A stretch of 64,000 nucleotides of DNA from Cyclobacterium salsum. GTDB taxonomy: Bacteria > Bacteroidota > Bacteroidia > Cytophagales > Cyclobacteriaceae. Positions 16,816 through 24,402 of the stretch are shown here, in pieces (position 1 is the first letter of the stretch; each line of letters begins with the position of its first letter). The notes beneath the pieces are model-generated. The model saw only the letters and a program-made list of their open reading frames with translations, was not told the origin of the DNA and ran no database searches. The stretch covers positions 248,001-312,000 of the forward strand of contig NZ_WNKG01000005.1 in NCBI RefSeq assembly GCF_010119245.1, given 5' to 3'. The position numbers were made by a program, and so were the translations under genes.

Positions 16816-17157
16816 TCATTTTTTTTGTTTGTTGTTAAAATATTTGTCTCTCAGTCTTACTGCCCGGTCAATTTCGTTTGCCGGAACTTTGTCAACTTTC
16901 TTTATAAAACCGTGGGTCGCTATTACCAAAGTTTCTTTGTTATCTGTCTTATCCCAAAAGGCAAGAAGTCTGATTTGAAGTCCTGCGAACTTTGTCCGAA
17001 ACTCCCAAATGTCCTTTTGAAGTTTCTTGAAAAGTTTTGGGTCATTCGTCTGTTCAGCAATGTCAATATTGTAAAAGATTTTCTTAATTGTCTTAGGGTT
17101 GAGTTGCGACATGAACTCGTCCGCTTCTTCTAAGAACTTTGTCTCGAAAAATCTCAT
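16816..17157 (-). CDS. RelE-superfamily toxin, phage Gp49-like (HigB2 type)
   Basis: A 113-residue predicted ribosome-dependent mRNA interferase of the Gp49-like (DUF891) branch. Family landmarks are FLEEADEFMSQLNPKTIKKI, LFKKLQKDIWEFRTKFAGLQ, IRLLAFWDKTDNKETLVIAT and HGFIKKVDKVPANEIDRAV. The WEFR and HGF-KK motifs are those normally seen in this group. Its gene starts 101 bp before the left core of the next palindromic site and overlaps nothing. It pairs with the XRE antitoxin immediately downstream. Confidence 0.88.
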   Translation of the reverse strand: MRFFETKFLEEADEFMSQLNPKTIKKIFYNIDIAEQTNDPKLFKKLQKDIWEFRTKFAGLQIRLLAFWDKTDNKETLVIATHGFIKKVDKVPANEIDRAVRLRDKYFNNKQKK

Positions 17158-17257
17158 TCAATACTGTCTTGTTAAACGTTACAAAGATAATGAGAGTTTC
17201 CAAAAATAGAAACAGTATTTTTCGTGATTTTGTTCGGGTCGGTTTTTTTAAGCTGAC

Positions 17258-17457
17258 GCCCAACGGCTTCGGCTATGGCAAGTAGGGCGGTCGGCAAGCA
17301 CCGGCCATTCCGCCAAGCCCATAGCCGAATCTTTTGCGTTCGTATTTATCTTATTCTTCATAAATGCCGAATCCAAAAGATTCGGCGGTGTTCGAAAATA
17401 CGCCCAGGCCAATGGGAATAGGACTTCACGCCCTATTTGCTATAGCCACTGTTATCA
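17258..17457. repeat. attC-like palindromic site 2 (200 bp)
   Basis: Left core GCCCAAC (17258-17264) matches the attC form RYYYAAC. Arms at 17271-17289 and 17429-17447 pair at 16 of 19 positions, and the right core is GTTATCA (17451-17457). The right end (17441-17464) matches the right end of site 4 in most positions. A second, shorter inverted repeat (TTCGGCTATGG with CCATAGCCGAA, near 17268 and 17318) is nested inside, so this longer site may be two sites merged. It fills most of the 309-bp gap between genes. Confidence 0.6.
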
Positions 17458-17466
17458 CCAGTGGCG

Positions 17467-18294
17467 TTAGTTATTCCTATCCCAAGTCCCGGTCAAAAAT
17501 TCGAGTGAAATCCTTAAAAACTCAGGTTGAATCTCCGGCACCAAATGAGGTAAGTGGCCTCCGTTAGGAACGATCCAAAGTCTGCTGTTGGGTATATTTT
17601 GATACATTTCTAACGCATGCTGTATTGGAACGGGCGTGTCATTATCACCGTTTACGACTAACCACTTTGCCTTAATGGTATTTAACATATCCGGAGTAAA
17701 AGAAGGTTCTCCATCAGAAAATTTTCGCATTTCCCAGAACGTCTCTGCTAAATATTCTTGTTTTTCGGTATCGTAATTTGCCGCCCATTCCATAAACTGG
17801 TCCATTCCTGTTTGTTCTATCCACTCCCTGGCATGCTTACTGTAATAAAGATGACCCCCGACAGTAATCACCGATTTAAACCTATCAGGCTGCATTACAT
17901 TAAGGTAAAGTAGCGTGGAACCACCGCTACTTGCTCCAATTCCACTTACCTTATCTAATTTTAATGAGTCCAACAACGCAAAAATCATCTTTGCATACTC
18001 CCCATGTCTAAAAGCAGAATCATCTTTATTATAAATATCGGATCGCCCATGGCCCATCATATCGACTGCAATGGTTCTGAATTGCTTTGAATAAACTTCC
18101 ACATGAGGCTCCCAAGAATCGGCCGTATTAAAAAAATTATGCAGCAACAATAGAGGTTCCCCGCTACCTGTATCCTCATAATAGATTCTAGTTCCGTTAT
18201 AGTTAAAGAACTTTCCGTTGGGATTGACTTCTACCTGGCCATAAGTGGTGAGACAAGTGATGAAGATTGCGATTGTAATTGTAAAATATTTCAT
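17467..18294 (-). CDS. Secreted alpha/beta hydrolase
   Basis: A 275-residue serine hydrolase with a cleavable signal peptide (YFTITIAIFITCLTTYGQVE). Catalytic features are LLLLHNFFNTADSWEPHV (oxyanion region), GIGASSGGSTLLYL with the nucleophile serine near residue 121, and a late histidine in NGGHLPHLVPEIQ. It resembles the haloperoxidase/epoxide-hydrolase-like branch in general form; substrate is unknown. It stands alone between two palindromic sites. Its stop lies 10 bp from the right core of one, and its start 24 bp from the left core of the next, so it appears to be a single-gene cassette. Confidence 0.85.
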   Translation of the reverse strand: MKYFTITIAIFITCLTTYGQVEVNPNGKFFNYNGTRIYYEDTGSGEPLLLLHNFFNTADSWEPHVEVYSKQFRTIAVDMMGHGRSDIYNKDDSAFRHGEYAKMIFALLDSLKLDKVSGIGASSGGSTLLYLNVMQPDRFKSVITVGGHLYYSKHAREWIEQTGMDQFMEWAANYDTEKQEYLAETFWEMRKFSDGEPSFTPDMLNTIKAKWLVVNGDNDTPVPIQHALEMYQNIPNSRLWIVPNGGHLPHLVPEIQPEFLRISLEFLTGTWDRNN

Positions 18295-18317
18295 TTTTCT
18301 ATTTTTTTAAGCATTGG

Positions 18318-18449
18318 TGCTAACGGTTCTCAGCTTGGAGCCGACGGGTCTTTTCGGAGACCTACGCTTCCTTCCCTGACCGGATTTTATTAAAAGTACA
18401 AAATAAAATCTTTACCGGGACCCCTGATGGATCCAAGGTGATGTTAGGC
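18318..18449. repeat. attC-like palindromic site 3 (132 bp)
   Basis: Right core GTTAGGC (18443-18449) is a perfect match to the attC form GTTRRRY; the left core is TGCTAAC (18318-18324). Outer arms at 18334-18350 and 18419-18437 pair with small bulges. An inner hairpin uses ATTTTATT and AATAAAAT (about 18384-18409). It lies 17 bp from the stop of the PIN gene and 24 bp from the start of the hydrolase gene. Confidence 0.65.
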
Positions 18450-18465
18450 TCTGGCATTCCTTTTT

Positions 18466-18930
18466 TCATTCCCCTGCTTGTTCCAAAACTTTTTCAAAAA
18501 GCTTTTCATCAAATCTGAAGTTGGTGGTTTTTATTTTTTCAAGTATGGGTTTTACGCTTTTTATCAATCCAATTTGTTTGGCTCTAAGGATTAAGCCAAA
18601 AGTTCCGGAATACCTTAAACTAAGTTTTTCAGCGACTTTTCTGCCTTTTAGTTCATCAATCATTAAGATCGGGTTTTTCATTTCCAGGGATAATGCAATT
18701 GCACTTGCTTCCCCCTCATCCAGATCCATTTCCAGAATTTGTTGATAGTGAGAATTTTCCGGCGACACTACCGAAATCCAATCAGGCAGGCTTTTTCCAA
18801 ACTCCTTTAAAATGATCGGAGTCACAAATACCTTCCTTCCCATCTTCATTAATAATTCAAGTTCATCAATTTTACCCAAAATTATTAAACAGCTGGTATC
18901 TGAAATGATACTATCAGAATTGTGCTGCAT
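18466..18930 (-). CDS. DUF3368 PIN-like toxin candidate
   Basis: A 154-residue protein of the DUF3368 family, a PIN-domain-like group found as putative nuclease toxins. Acidic residues expected at a PIN active site are visible in SIISDTSCLIILGKI (Asp near 11), LDEGEASAIALSLE (Glu and Asp near 72-75) and ILMIDELKGRKVAEKL (Asp near 93). The gene overlaps the upstream UPF0175 gene by 17 bp, the common antitoxin-first pairing for this family. It is probably a VapC-like ribonuclease; its target is unknown. Confidence 0.83.
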   Translation of the reverse strand: MQHNSDSIISDTSCLIILGKIDELELLMKMGRKVFVTPIILKEFGKSLPDWISVVSPENSHYQQILEMDLDEGEASAIALSLEMKNPILMIDELKGRKVAEKLSLRYSGTFGLILRAKQIGLIKSVKPILEKIKTTNFRFDEKLFEKVLEQAGE

Positions 18931-19141
18931 CTTTTGGGATATCCGAAGGTGGATAGTTGATTAAAGAAACATCATAATCAGCCAAAATCTCCGAAAATGC
19001 CACTTTTGACAACCCAGCCAATTCTGCGGCCTGTCCGAGTGACAGCTTTCCGGATTCATACATTTTTGCCGCAAGGAATCTTTTTGTCTCCCTCTCATCC
19101 AGGTCAAGATGATCAGGTATAGTTAAAGTTAGATGCTTCAT
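18914..19141 (-). CDS. UPF0175-family antitoxin
   Basis: A 75-residue UPF0175 protein, a small helical DNA-binding-type antitoxin. The core is LTIPDHLDLDERETKRFLAA, KMYESGKLSLGQAAELAGLS and VAFSEILADYDVSLINYPP, the usual order for the family. It is encoded before the DUF3368 protein and overlaps it by 17 bp, so the two are translationally coupled. Its start is 60 bp from the left core of palindromic site 4, where the module's promoter must lie. Confidence 0.86.
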   Translation of the reverse strand: MKHLTLTIPDHLDLDERETKRFLAAKMYESGKLSLGQAAELAGLSKVAFSEILADYDVSLINYPPSDIPKDAAQF

Positions 19142-19200
19142 AGTTTAAATTTATCAAAATTCTGGATATAGACTTCATTTTAAAACGTTCTTTTGCTGGA

Positions 19201-19331
19201 GCCTAACGGTCTCGGCTATGCGTAGTGCGGGATTTCAAGGCACTACACTTTCCGTTTAGCTGCTAGTTTATTTAATGTAATTACTTTCATATCAGCACTT
19301 TCGCCCGCATTACGTATAGCCATTGTTGTAG
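19201..19331. repeat. attC-like palindromic site 4 (131 bp)
   Basis: Left core GCCTAAC (19201-19207) matches RYYYAAC exactly; the right core is GTTGTAG (19325-19331). Arms at 19214-19231 and 19304-19321 pair at 16 of 18 positions. The left end (19201-19220) and right end (19315-19338) are near copies of the ends of site 2, while the middle differs. It ends 15 bp before the stop of the DUF2254 gene. Confidence 0.65.
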
Positions 19332-19345
19332 CCAGTGGTTCTTCA

Positions 19346-20653
19346 TTATTTTAAAATTTGGTTCACTCTTTTTTTCAAATCGTCAAGGTCATTTTTTTCT
19401 TTTATGGTTTCTTTTCCTAATCGCAACACCATCTCAACGTGATTAATTATCGCCTTTTTGTGACCTTCTTTTTTGGTGAAATTTTGGATAGTCGTCAATG
19501 CTTCCACAAGCCTTATAATTACGGCCGTGCTTCCTGCTGAAAATTGTCTGATTTGATTAAATGCGGCATCCAGTACTCCTTCAAAATCTAAAACATCAGC
19601 AATGACTCTAAGTTTTCCGTCTTCGTCAACACGATACTTTGAAGGGAATTTAGCTTGCGCCAAATAGCATAAAGTCTCTGTTAGGTTGTCAATACAAGCG
19701 ATTGCAGTATAAGGGTCATTAACTCCTGGTGATAATGCTCTGGCCGCAATCTCTACCATTTGATGAATCGAAAATTCCAAATCCTGTTGAGATGTTTTTG
19801 TTTTTCCAAAAACAAATTGGGACACCAGCTCATCTATAGATTCTTCTTGCCATTCCGTGCTTGAATAAACTACTCCAATCTCTTCACCTTTTACTATAAA
19901 ACTACCGGGCCTGTGTTTTAATTCAAATAAGGAATCATTGTCGGCTATTATCTCTAATATCGCTTCGCTGTCTATGTATCTCAGATATCCACTCTTAGTA
20001 GACTTGATAGAGATAGTTTTTTGATATTCGGAAACTACTTTGTCTTCATCAAAATCTTTTTTTCCCTTCAGTTCATCTCCCATTTTTTCTGGGAAAAGTG
20101 TCTCTACTTGCTTTGAAATAATGTCTGATATATCAGAAATCACCTTGTCAGCTTGAATGCTTACCGCAATTTGGTGTATAAATACGATAAGCAAAATAAT
20201 ATTTGCTATGGCAGCTAAAATGGCGACAAGAATAGAAAAGGATGGAATGAAAGTATATCCGTTTCCGTCTTTGATAGCATTTAAAACTAGTAGACAATAA
20301 AGATAAGTGGCAATGTATGAGCCTAAAACAACTTGGTTAAGACGCACATACATAAAGTTTTTTATCAGTCTCGGGCCAAATTGAGAAGAGGCAAGAGTCA
20401 AAGCAACCAGTGTTACCGAAAAAACTGTTCCTGCAACACCAATCATCGCGCCTGAAATAGTGGATAAAATGCTTCTTGCAGAATCGGAGCTATTTACTAA
20501 AAAAAATCGAATCCAACCTTCTTGCGAAATGTTTACAATATTATCTAATGAAACTAAGCTTACTGACAATAATACTGCTAAACCAATAATTATAACAGGT
20601 ACAAACCAAAACGTAGCAAGTAATTCTTTCCAAAAAAAGAGCAGTTTTTTCAT
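19346..20653 (-). CDS. DUF2254 membrane protein
   Basis: A 435-residue member of DUF2254, inner-membrane proteins of unknown function. Four hydrophobic segments occupy about residues 12-32, 63-85, 105-128 and 138-162 (FWFVPVIIIGLAVLLSVSLV, ISGAMIGVAGTVFSVTLVAL). A soluble C-terminal region of about 260 residues follows, with YLRYIDSEAILEIIADNDSL and the family signature ALSPGVNDPYTAIACIDNL. The gene follows the DUF481-like barrel gene by 11 bp, so the two form a unit. Its stop is 15 bp from the right core of palindromic site 4. Association with an envelope-stress cluster is by position only. Confidence 0.85.
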   Translation of the reverse strand: MKKLLFFWKELLATFWFVPVIIIGLAVLLSVSLVSLDNIVNISQEGWIRFFLVNSSDSARSILSTISGAMIGVAGTVFSVTLVALTLASSQFGPRLIKNFMYVRLNQVVLGSYIATYLYCLLVLNAIKDGNGYTFIPSFSILVAILAAIANIILLIVFIHQIAVSIQADKVISDISDIISKQVETLFPEKMGDELKGKKDFDEDKVVSEYQKTISIKSTKSGYLRYIDSEAILEIIADNDSLFELKHRPGSFIVKGEEIGVVYSSTEWQEESIDELVSQFVFGKTKTSQQDLEFSIHQMVEIAARALSPGVNDPYTAIACIDNLTETLCYLAQAKFPSKYRVDEDGKLRVIADVLDFEGVLDAAFNQIRQFSAGSTAVIIRLVEALTTIQNFTKKEGHKKAIINHVEMVLRLGKETIKEKNDLDDLKKRVNQILK

Positions 20654-20664
20654 AATTACTAATT

Positions 20665-21465
20665 TTAAAACGAAATGGTTATACCGAAGTTTACATCATG
20701 ATAAAGCTTATCTATGGGTACCAGAGGGGCAGAGTCATAAATATTTTGATAAAGTAATCGCAATCCAATATACTTAGTGATATTATATGTCAGTTCAAAA
20801 CTACTTGCAAGTCTATGGTTTTTAAAGAAATCAGAAAGATTTGGTTGATAGTATCCACTTATGTCTAAATCAAATAAATCTCCGAAACTTTGTTTGAAAC
20901 TCACATAACTATTTCCCCTTAATCGGTTCACTTCAATAGCCGATTGGTCTATTGGCAATAAATCATCAGGCACTCCTGAATAATTCCATCGTTCAAATTC
21001 ATACAAACTACCTATTCCAAAATATAAACCTGTATTGTTTTTCACCAATGCTCTCCACCGCAAATTCATTCCACCTGCATATTTATTGTCCAATCCTCTA
21101 ACTTCATTCCAGTGCATTTGATAGAATGGTTCAATAGCTATTTTTTTGCTTTGGATGTTGACGTATTCCAGATAGAGAAATCCACCACTCAAAATATTTT
21201 CATCCCCCAGAAAGCTATATTCAATTCTGTTTGCTACAGTAAAGGCGTGTTTCCCAAAGCGAAAAGATACATCAGCAGTATTTGCTAGTTCAAGAAAATC
21301 TTCTTTTAAGTTTCGATACCTGAAACTTGGTGTAAAATTGCCTTTAAGAACTTTTGTAGTATCAATAATTACATTAAAATTCTCGGTATGTAGAACCTGA
21401 GCGTTTGCCTTTTGATGGAACAATAAAAGGCAAGAAAGTAAGGTGAAAATAAATGATACCCTCAT
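20665..21465 (-). CDS. Outer-membrane beta-barrel protein (DUF481-like)
   Basis: A 266-residue protein with a cleavable signal (MRVSFIFTLLSCLLLFHQKA, cleavage after ANA). The rest alternates short beta strands with aromatic girdles (GGFLYLEYVNI, NTGLYFGIGSLYEFERW, YVSFKQSFGDLFDLDISGYY) and ends in phenylalanine (NFGITISF), the pattern recognised for outer-membrane insertion. Likely a 10-12 strand barrel similar to DUF481. No ligand can be named. It is the first gene of a two-gene unit with DUF2254 and is separated from the coiled-coil gene upstream by a terminator. Confidence 0.78.
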   Translation of the reverse strand: MRVSFIFTLLSCLLLFHQKANAQVLHTENFNVIIDTTKVLKGNFTPSFRYRNLKEDFLELANTADVSFRFGKHAFTVANRIEYSFLGDENILSGGFLYLEYVNIQSKKIAIEPFYQMHWNEVRGLDNKYAGGMNLRWRALVKNNTGLYFGIGSLYEFERWNYSGVPDDLLPIDQSAIEVNRLRGNSYVSFKQSFGDLFDLDISGYYQPNLSDFFKNHRLASSFELTYNITKYIGLRLLYQNIYDSAPLVPIDKLYHDVNFGITISF

Positions 21466-21476
21466 CGTTTTTTAGA

Positions 21477-21513
21477 TAAAAACAGGACTTGTAAATGATT
21501 TACAAGCCCTGTT
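21477..21513 (-). terminator. Intrinsic terminator after the coiled-coil gene
   Basis: Arms 21482-21496 and 21498-21512 pair at 14 of 15 positions. On the minus strand the stem is followed by TTTTT (plus-strand A-run 21477-21481). It ends transcripts of the 21520-21804 gene just before the barrel/DUF2254 pair, so the cluster has at least two transcription units. Confidence 0.8.
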
Positions 21514-21519
21514 GATTAA

Positions 21520-21804
21520 TTAAGAGAATAAGCCCTTCAATTTATCAAATCCCTCCTTAAAGGAATCTGAAGCAGATGAAAACGCATCTTTTGCGTCATC
21601 CCACTTGTCTTCAGCGGCATTTTTAAGGTCAGCATACTTACCTTCCAAGTCTGATCGTTTTGACTCCAAATCACTGATTGCTTCGTCATACTTAGATTTT
21701 GCGTCCCCACTGGCAGATTCTTTTTTTGCCTTCAACGCATTGATTTTTGCTGAAACTTCATCAATAGATTGTTTCGCCTTGGCTTTGAATTCTTCTTTGT
21801 TCAT
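21520..21804 (-). CDS. Small coiled-coil stress-type protein
   Basis: A 94-residue, strongly charged, all-helical protein without a signal. Heptad-like helices run through IDEVSAKINALKAKKESASG, KYDEAISDLESKRSDLEGKY and EDKWDDAKDAFSSASDSFKE. It belongs to a class of short coiled-coil proteins found beside stress genes; no biochemical function is known to me. Its sequence is repeated, with changes, as the first 92 residues of the chimeric gene at 23679-24383. An exact 31-bp element (21834-21864) lies 30 bp upstream of its start. Confidence 0.78.
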   Translation of the reverse strand: MNKEEFKAKAKQSIDEVSAKINALKAKKESASGDAKSKYDEAISDLESKRSDLEGKYADLKNAAEDKWDDAKDAFSSASDSFKEGFDKLKGLFS

Positions 21805-21833
21805 TTTGTTTAAATATTAATTGTAAATAAATG

Positions 21834-21864
21834 TTCCTACTCGTAAAGCTTTTCGGATTTCGCT
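21834..21864 (-). promoter_or_regulatory. 31-bp element, copy 1 of 2
   Basis: Identical over 31 bp to 25061-25091. Both copies lie just upstream of a gene start on the same strand (30 bp here, 23 bp at the other). The core contains the palindrome AAAGCTTT. A shared operator or promoter part is the simplest reading; an AraC-type regulator is encoded beside copy 2. Confidence 0.55.
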
Positions 21865-21871
21865 GTGTGTT

Positions 21872-22294
21872 TTATTTTTTCTTGGTTTGATCTGTTTTAA
21901 TCAGCCTTACCCGTGATATTTCTGTTCCCTGAGGTGTGCAATTACCTTCTTCATTCTCTGCAGTTATAAACACTTCTACTGGTTGATAGGGAAATGAAGC
22001 TTTGTAGGTGGCTTTCTCGGCATTTTCCTGTGTGAAGTGCCCTACATTTCGAACTACACCTGCTTCTGAAACTGCCCAAATGACATAGATTTTCTTAGGT
22101 GTTTTTAATCGCTGAGGAGCTGCTAAATTATTGGCTTCAATGGTAACCAAATAGTTGGGTTTACCTTGCTTTTTTATAGTTGCCGTAATATCAGCAGCTG
22201 GTACATCACCTGAAACTGGGAACTTGACCGGGTCTGAACAAGATGCAAGTAGTGCACAAGTTACAATGATTGCTACAAATTTTAGTGTGTTCAT
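21872..22294 (-). CDS. Small lipoprotein, paralogue of the 24.6-kb gene
   Basis: A 140-residue lipoprotein. The signal MNTLKFVAIIVTCALLASC ends in a lipobox at Cys19. The mature part shares its pattern with the 133-residue protein at 24637-25038: KFPVSGDVPAADITA here and KFPVSSSVPAADITA there, then NYLVTIEANNLAAPQRL, YVIWAVSEAGVVRNVG and PVEVFITAENEEGN. It looks like a compact beta-sandwich domain. Function unknown. The pair shows that part of this stress cluster was duplicated. Confidence 0.8.
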   Translation of the reverse strand: MNTLKFVAIIVTCALLASCSDPVKFPVSGDVPAADITATIKKQGKPNYLVTIEANNLAAPQRLKTPKKIYVIWAVSEAGVVRNVGHFTQENAEKATYKASFPYQPVEVFITAENEEGNCTPQGTEISRVRLIKTDQTKKK

Positions 22295-22314
22295 ATTGAG
22301 CTGATTTTAAAGTA

Positions 22315-22788
22315 TTATTTAATAAATGAGCTTAGCATCCAATGGCTCTTCTCAGTTCTTTTAATGTAGCCAATCAGTAAATCAGAAGTTGCTAAATCTC
22401 CTGCTAATGATGTTTTTTCGTGAGCATCAATGCATAAAGAGATAAGCGTTTCAAAATCATTTAAAATTTCTTTTGACATTTCTTTTGCTTCAAGAGTATT
22501 GCTCGTTTCTTGAATTTCTGCCATTTCAAGATACTCCTTTAATGTACTTACTGGCTTTTTACCGAACACACGTATTCTTTCAGCAATTTCGTCAATTTGT
22601 AACTTTACTGCATTATACTCTAACTCAAAAAACTCGTGAAGTTCAAAAAACTCGTGTCCCTCTACATTCCAATGATAATTTCTTAGCTTTTGATAATGCA
22701 CGTGGTAGTTAGCCATTAATGCATTTAAAGCTTTTGCAATTTCTGCGGTTTCTTGACTGTCAAAACCTAATTTTCTGTAGTTTTTCAT
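22315..22788 (-). CDS. dps: Dps-family ferritin-like protein
   Basis: A 157-residue Dps protein, which stores iron in 12-mers, consumes peroxide and can protect DNA. Ferroxidase-site residues are visible in NYHVHYQKLRNYHWNVEGHE (His) and VKLQIDEIAERIRVFGKKP (Asp and Glu). The later helices carry LNDFETLISLCIDAHEKTSL and TSDLLIGYIKRTEKSHWMLS. The start codon overlaps the stop of the upstream MscS gene by 4 bp, so translation is coupled. Its place in a cluster with a mechanosensitive channel suggests a joint oxidative and envelope stress response. Confidence 0.92.
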   Translation of the reverse strand: MKNYRKLGFDSQETAEIAKALNALMANYHVHYQKLRNYHWNVEGHEFFELHEFFELEYNAVKLQIDEIAERIRVFGKKPVSTLKEYLEMAEIQETSNTLEAKEMSKEILNDFETLISLCIDAHEKTSLAGDLATSDLLIGYIKRTEKSHWMLSSFIK

Positions 22789-23675
22789 GATTTATTTGTT
22801 TGTTTTTGTTCAATATTTAGGTTCAAATTTCCATACGGTTCATAATTTTTTAACTCCACAATGGATGCAGGCAAACTAAAACCGCCTGCTATTAGAGCTT
22901 CAACAACGTCATTCATCACTTGCGAACGAATGTTGTTATGAACCGAACGTTTGGTGGATTTAAAGGTGTCTATCCAAAATTTCACATTGATGTTGATAGA
23001 GTTTGTAGCCAGTTCATCAATCGCTATTGTTGGCTTTTTGTCACCTTGTAAAACACCTTCCACTTTACTTACCTTTTCAATGATTATTTTAATAGCTTCT
23101 GTTGGGTTGTTTTCATAGGCAATTCCTACTGTAAACTCGTATCGTAAGTACCCATCCAGCGTATAGTTGAATAAGGGGTTTTTGAGAAGAATGGCATTGG
23201 GTAAAAAAACATCTTTTCCATCGGGAGTTTTCACCATTGTTTCTCGAATGCTAATGTCTTTTACATGACCTGTTATGCCGTTTACTTCAATTAAATCATC
23301 CAACCTAAATGGACTTTTAAATGCGAGAATAATTCCCGCCAAAAAGTTTTCGCCAATATCTTTTAATGCAAAACCTATTACAAAGGTTAACAATCCGGCA
23401 CCAGCAAGTAATTTATTGGTAAAAGAACTTAGCCCAAGTAAATTTAGGGTAGTGAAAACTACTATTGACTTGAGAATAAACCCTACTATTTGCGAGGTGA
23501 AATTAGCCGTGATGTGATTGGGCGATTTATTTGCTAACCTCAATTTCACTCTGCGTTGCAGGAAGTTGGAAATTATAAACCCAACTACTACAAATGCTAA
23601 AATAAAAGCAAGGTTGATGTAATTTGCCGCAAAGTAGCGAATTACATCATTGTAGAATTGAGTAGCATTTTCCAT
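22785..23675 (-). CDS. mscS: Small-conductance mechanosensitive channel (MscS family)
   Basis: A 296-residue inner-membrane channel that opens under membrane tension to release solutes. Three transmembrane helices are seen at about residues 17-40, 66-88 and 91-113. The pore helix region LLAGAGLLTFVIGFALKDIG is followed by the beta-domain hallmark PFRLDDLIEVNGITGHVKDI and TPDGKDVFLPNAILLKNPL. Length is typical for E. coli-type MscS. It overlaps dps by 4 bp and follows the chimeric coiled-coil gene by 3 bp, so it belongs to one operon. Confidence 0.92.
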   Translation of the reverse strand: MENATQFYNDVIRYFAANYINLAFILAFVVVGFIISNFLQRRVKLRLANKSPNHITANFTSQIVGFILKSIVVFTTLNLLGLSSFTNKLLAGAGLLTFVIGFALKDIGENFLAGIILAFKSPFRLDDLIEVNGITGHVKDISIRETMVKTPDGKDVFLPNAILLKNPLFNYTLDGYLRYEFTVGIAYENNPTEAIKIIIEKVSKVEGVLQGDKKPTIAIDELATNSININVKFWIDTFKSTKRSVHNNIRSQVMNDVVEALIAGGFSLPASIVELKNYEPYGNLNLNIEQKQTNKS

Positions 23676-23678
23676 TTA

Positions 23679-24383
23679 CTACTTTTTACCTTCGTCCATT
23701 TCTTTTTCAAAAGTTGAAACGCTTTCATCTAAAGCAGTTTTTAGTTGATCAATTTCAGCTTTTAACCCTTCTTTTTTATCATTTGCTGCTGCTTGGTATT
23801 CTTCCATTTTTTTGTTTAGGTCAGCTCGTTGTTCATCTAACTTTTGCATTTGAGATTTTAGCTTTTCCTTGGCATCATTACTCAAACTATTATATTTTGC
23901 CTCAGCTTTATCTGCTTTTGCTTTTACATCAACTTTCAATTCTTCCACTTGTTTGTTTAGTTCTTCCCATTTTTCAGCAGCTAAATCTTTAGAAACATCC
24001 ACAACGTCAGACATTTCTTCTTTAACATCTTCCATGGTTGTTTCTTTATTGTCTTTGTCAGACGAACCACAAGACGCTAAAATTAACGCTAATACAACGA
24101 CAGTAAATAAGGATTTTAATTTATCAAACCCTTCCTTAAAAGAGTCTGAAGCAGATGAAAACGCTTCTTTGGTTTCTTCCAATTTGTCTTCGGCAGTATT
24201 TTCTATCTCGCTGTACTTCGCTTTTAAATCGGTTTGCTTTGATTCTAAATCCCTGATAGTTTCTTCATATTTGGATTTAGCATCCTCTTTTACCGATTCT
24301 TTTTTTGCTTTTAACTCATTGATTTTTGCTGAAATTTCATCAATAGTTTGGTTAGCTTTCGCTTTGAATTCTTCTTTGTTCAT
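23679..24383 (-). CDS. Chimera: coiled-coil protein fused to a lipoprotein body
   Basis: A 234-residue protein made of two parts. Residues 1-92 copy the 94-residue protein at 21520-21804 (MNKEEFKAKANQTIDEISAK to SDSFKEGFDKLKSLF). From residue 91 a typical lipoprotein signal core follows, SLFTVVVLALILASC with Cys at 105, then a long charged coiled coil (KWEELNKQVEELKVDVKAKA, QKLDEQRADLNKKMEEYQAA). The lipobox is thus buried inside the protein. No ATG, GTG or TTG lies in frame in the roughly 15 codons before the hydrophobic core, so the lipoprotein cannot simply restart there. It probably arose by in-frame deletion or recombination and may now be an inner-membrane-anchored protein. Confidence 0.8.
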   Translation of the reverse strand: MNKEEFKAKANQTIDEISAKINELKAKKESVKEDAKSKYEETIRDLESKQTDLKAKYSEIENTAEDKLEETKEAFSSASDSFKEGFDKLKSLFTVVVLALILASCGSSDKDNKETTMEDVKEEMSDVVDVSKDLAAEKWEELNKQVEELKVDVKAKADKAEAKYNSLSNDAKEKLKSQMQKLDEQRADLNKKMEEYQAAANDKKEGLKAEIDQLKTALDESVSTFEKEMDEGKK

Positions 24384-24402
24384 TTTGTTTAGTATTTAAT
24401 TG

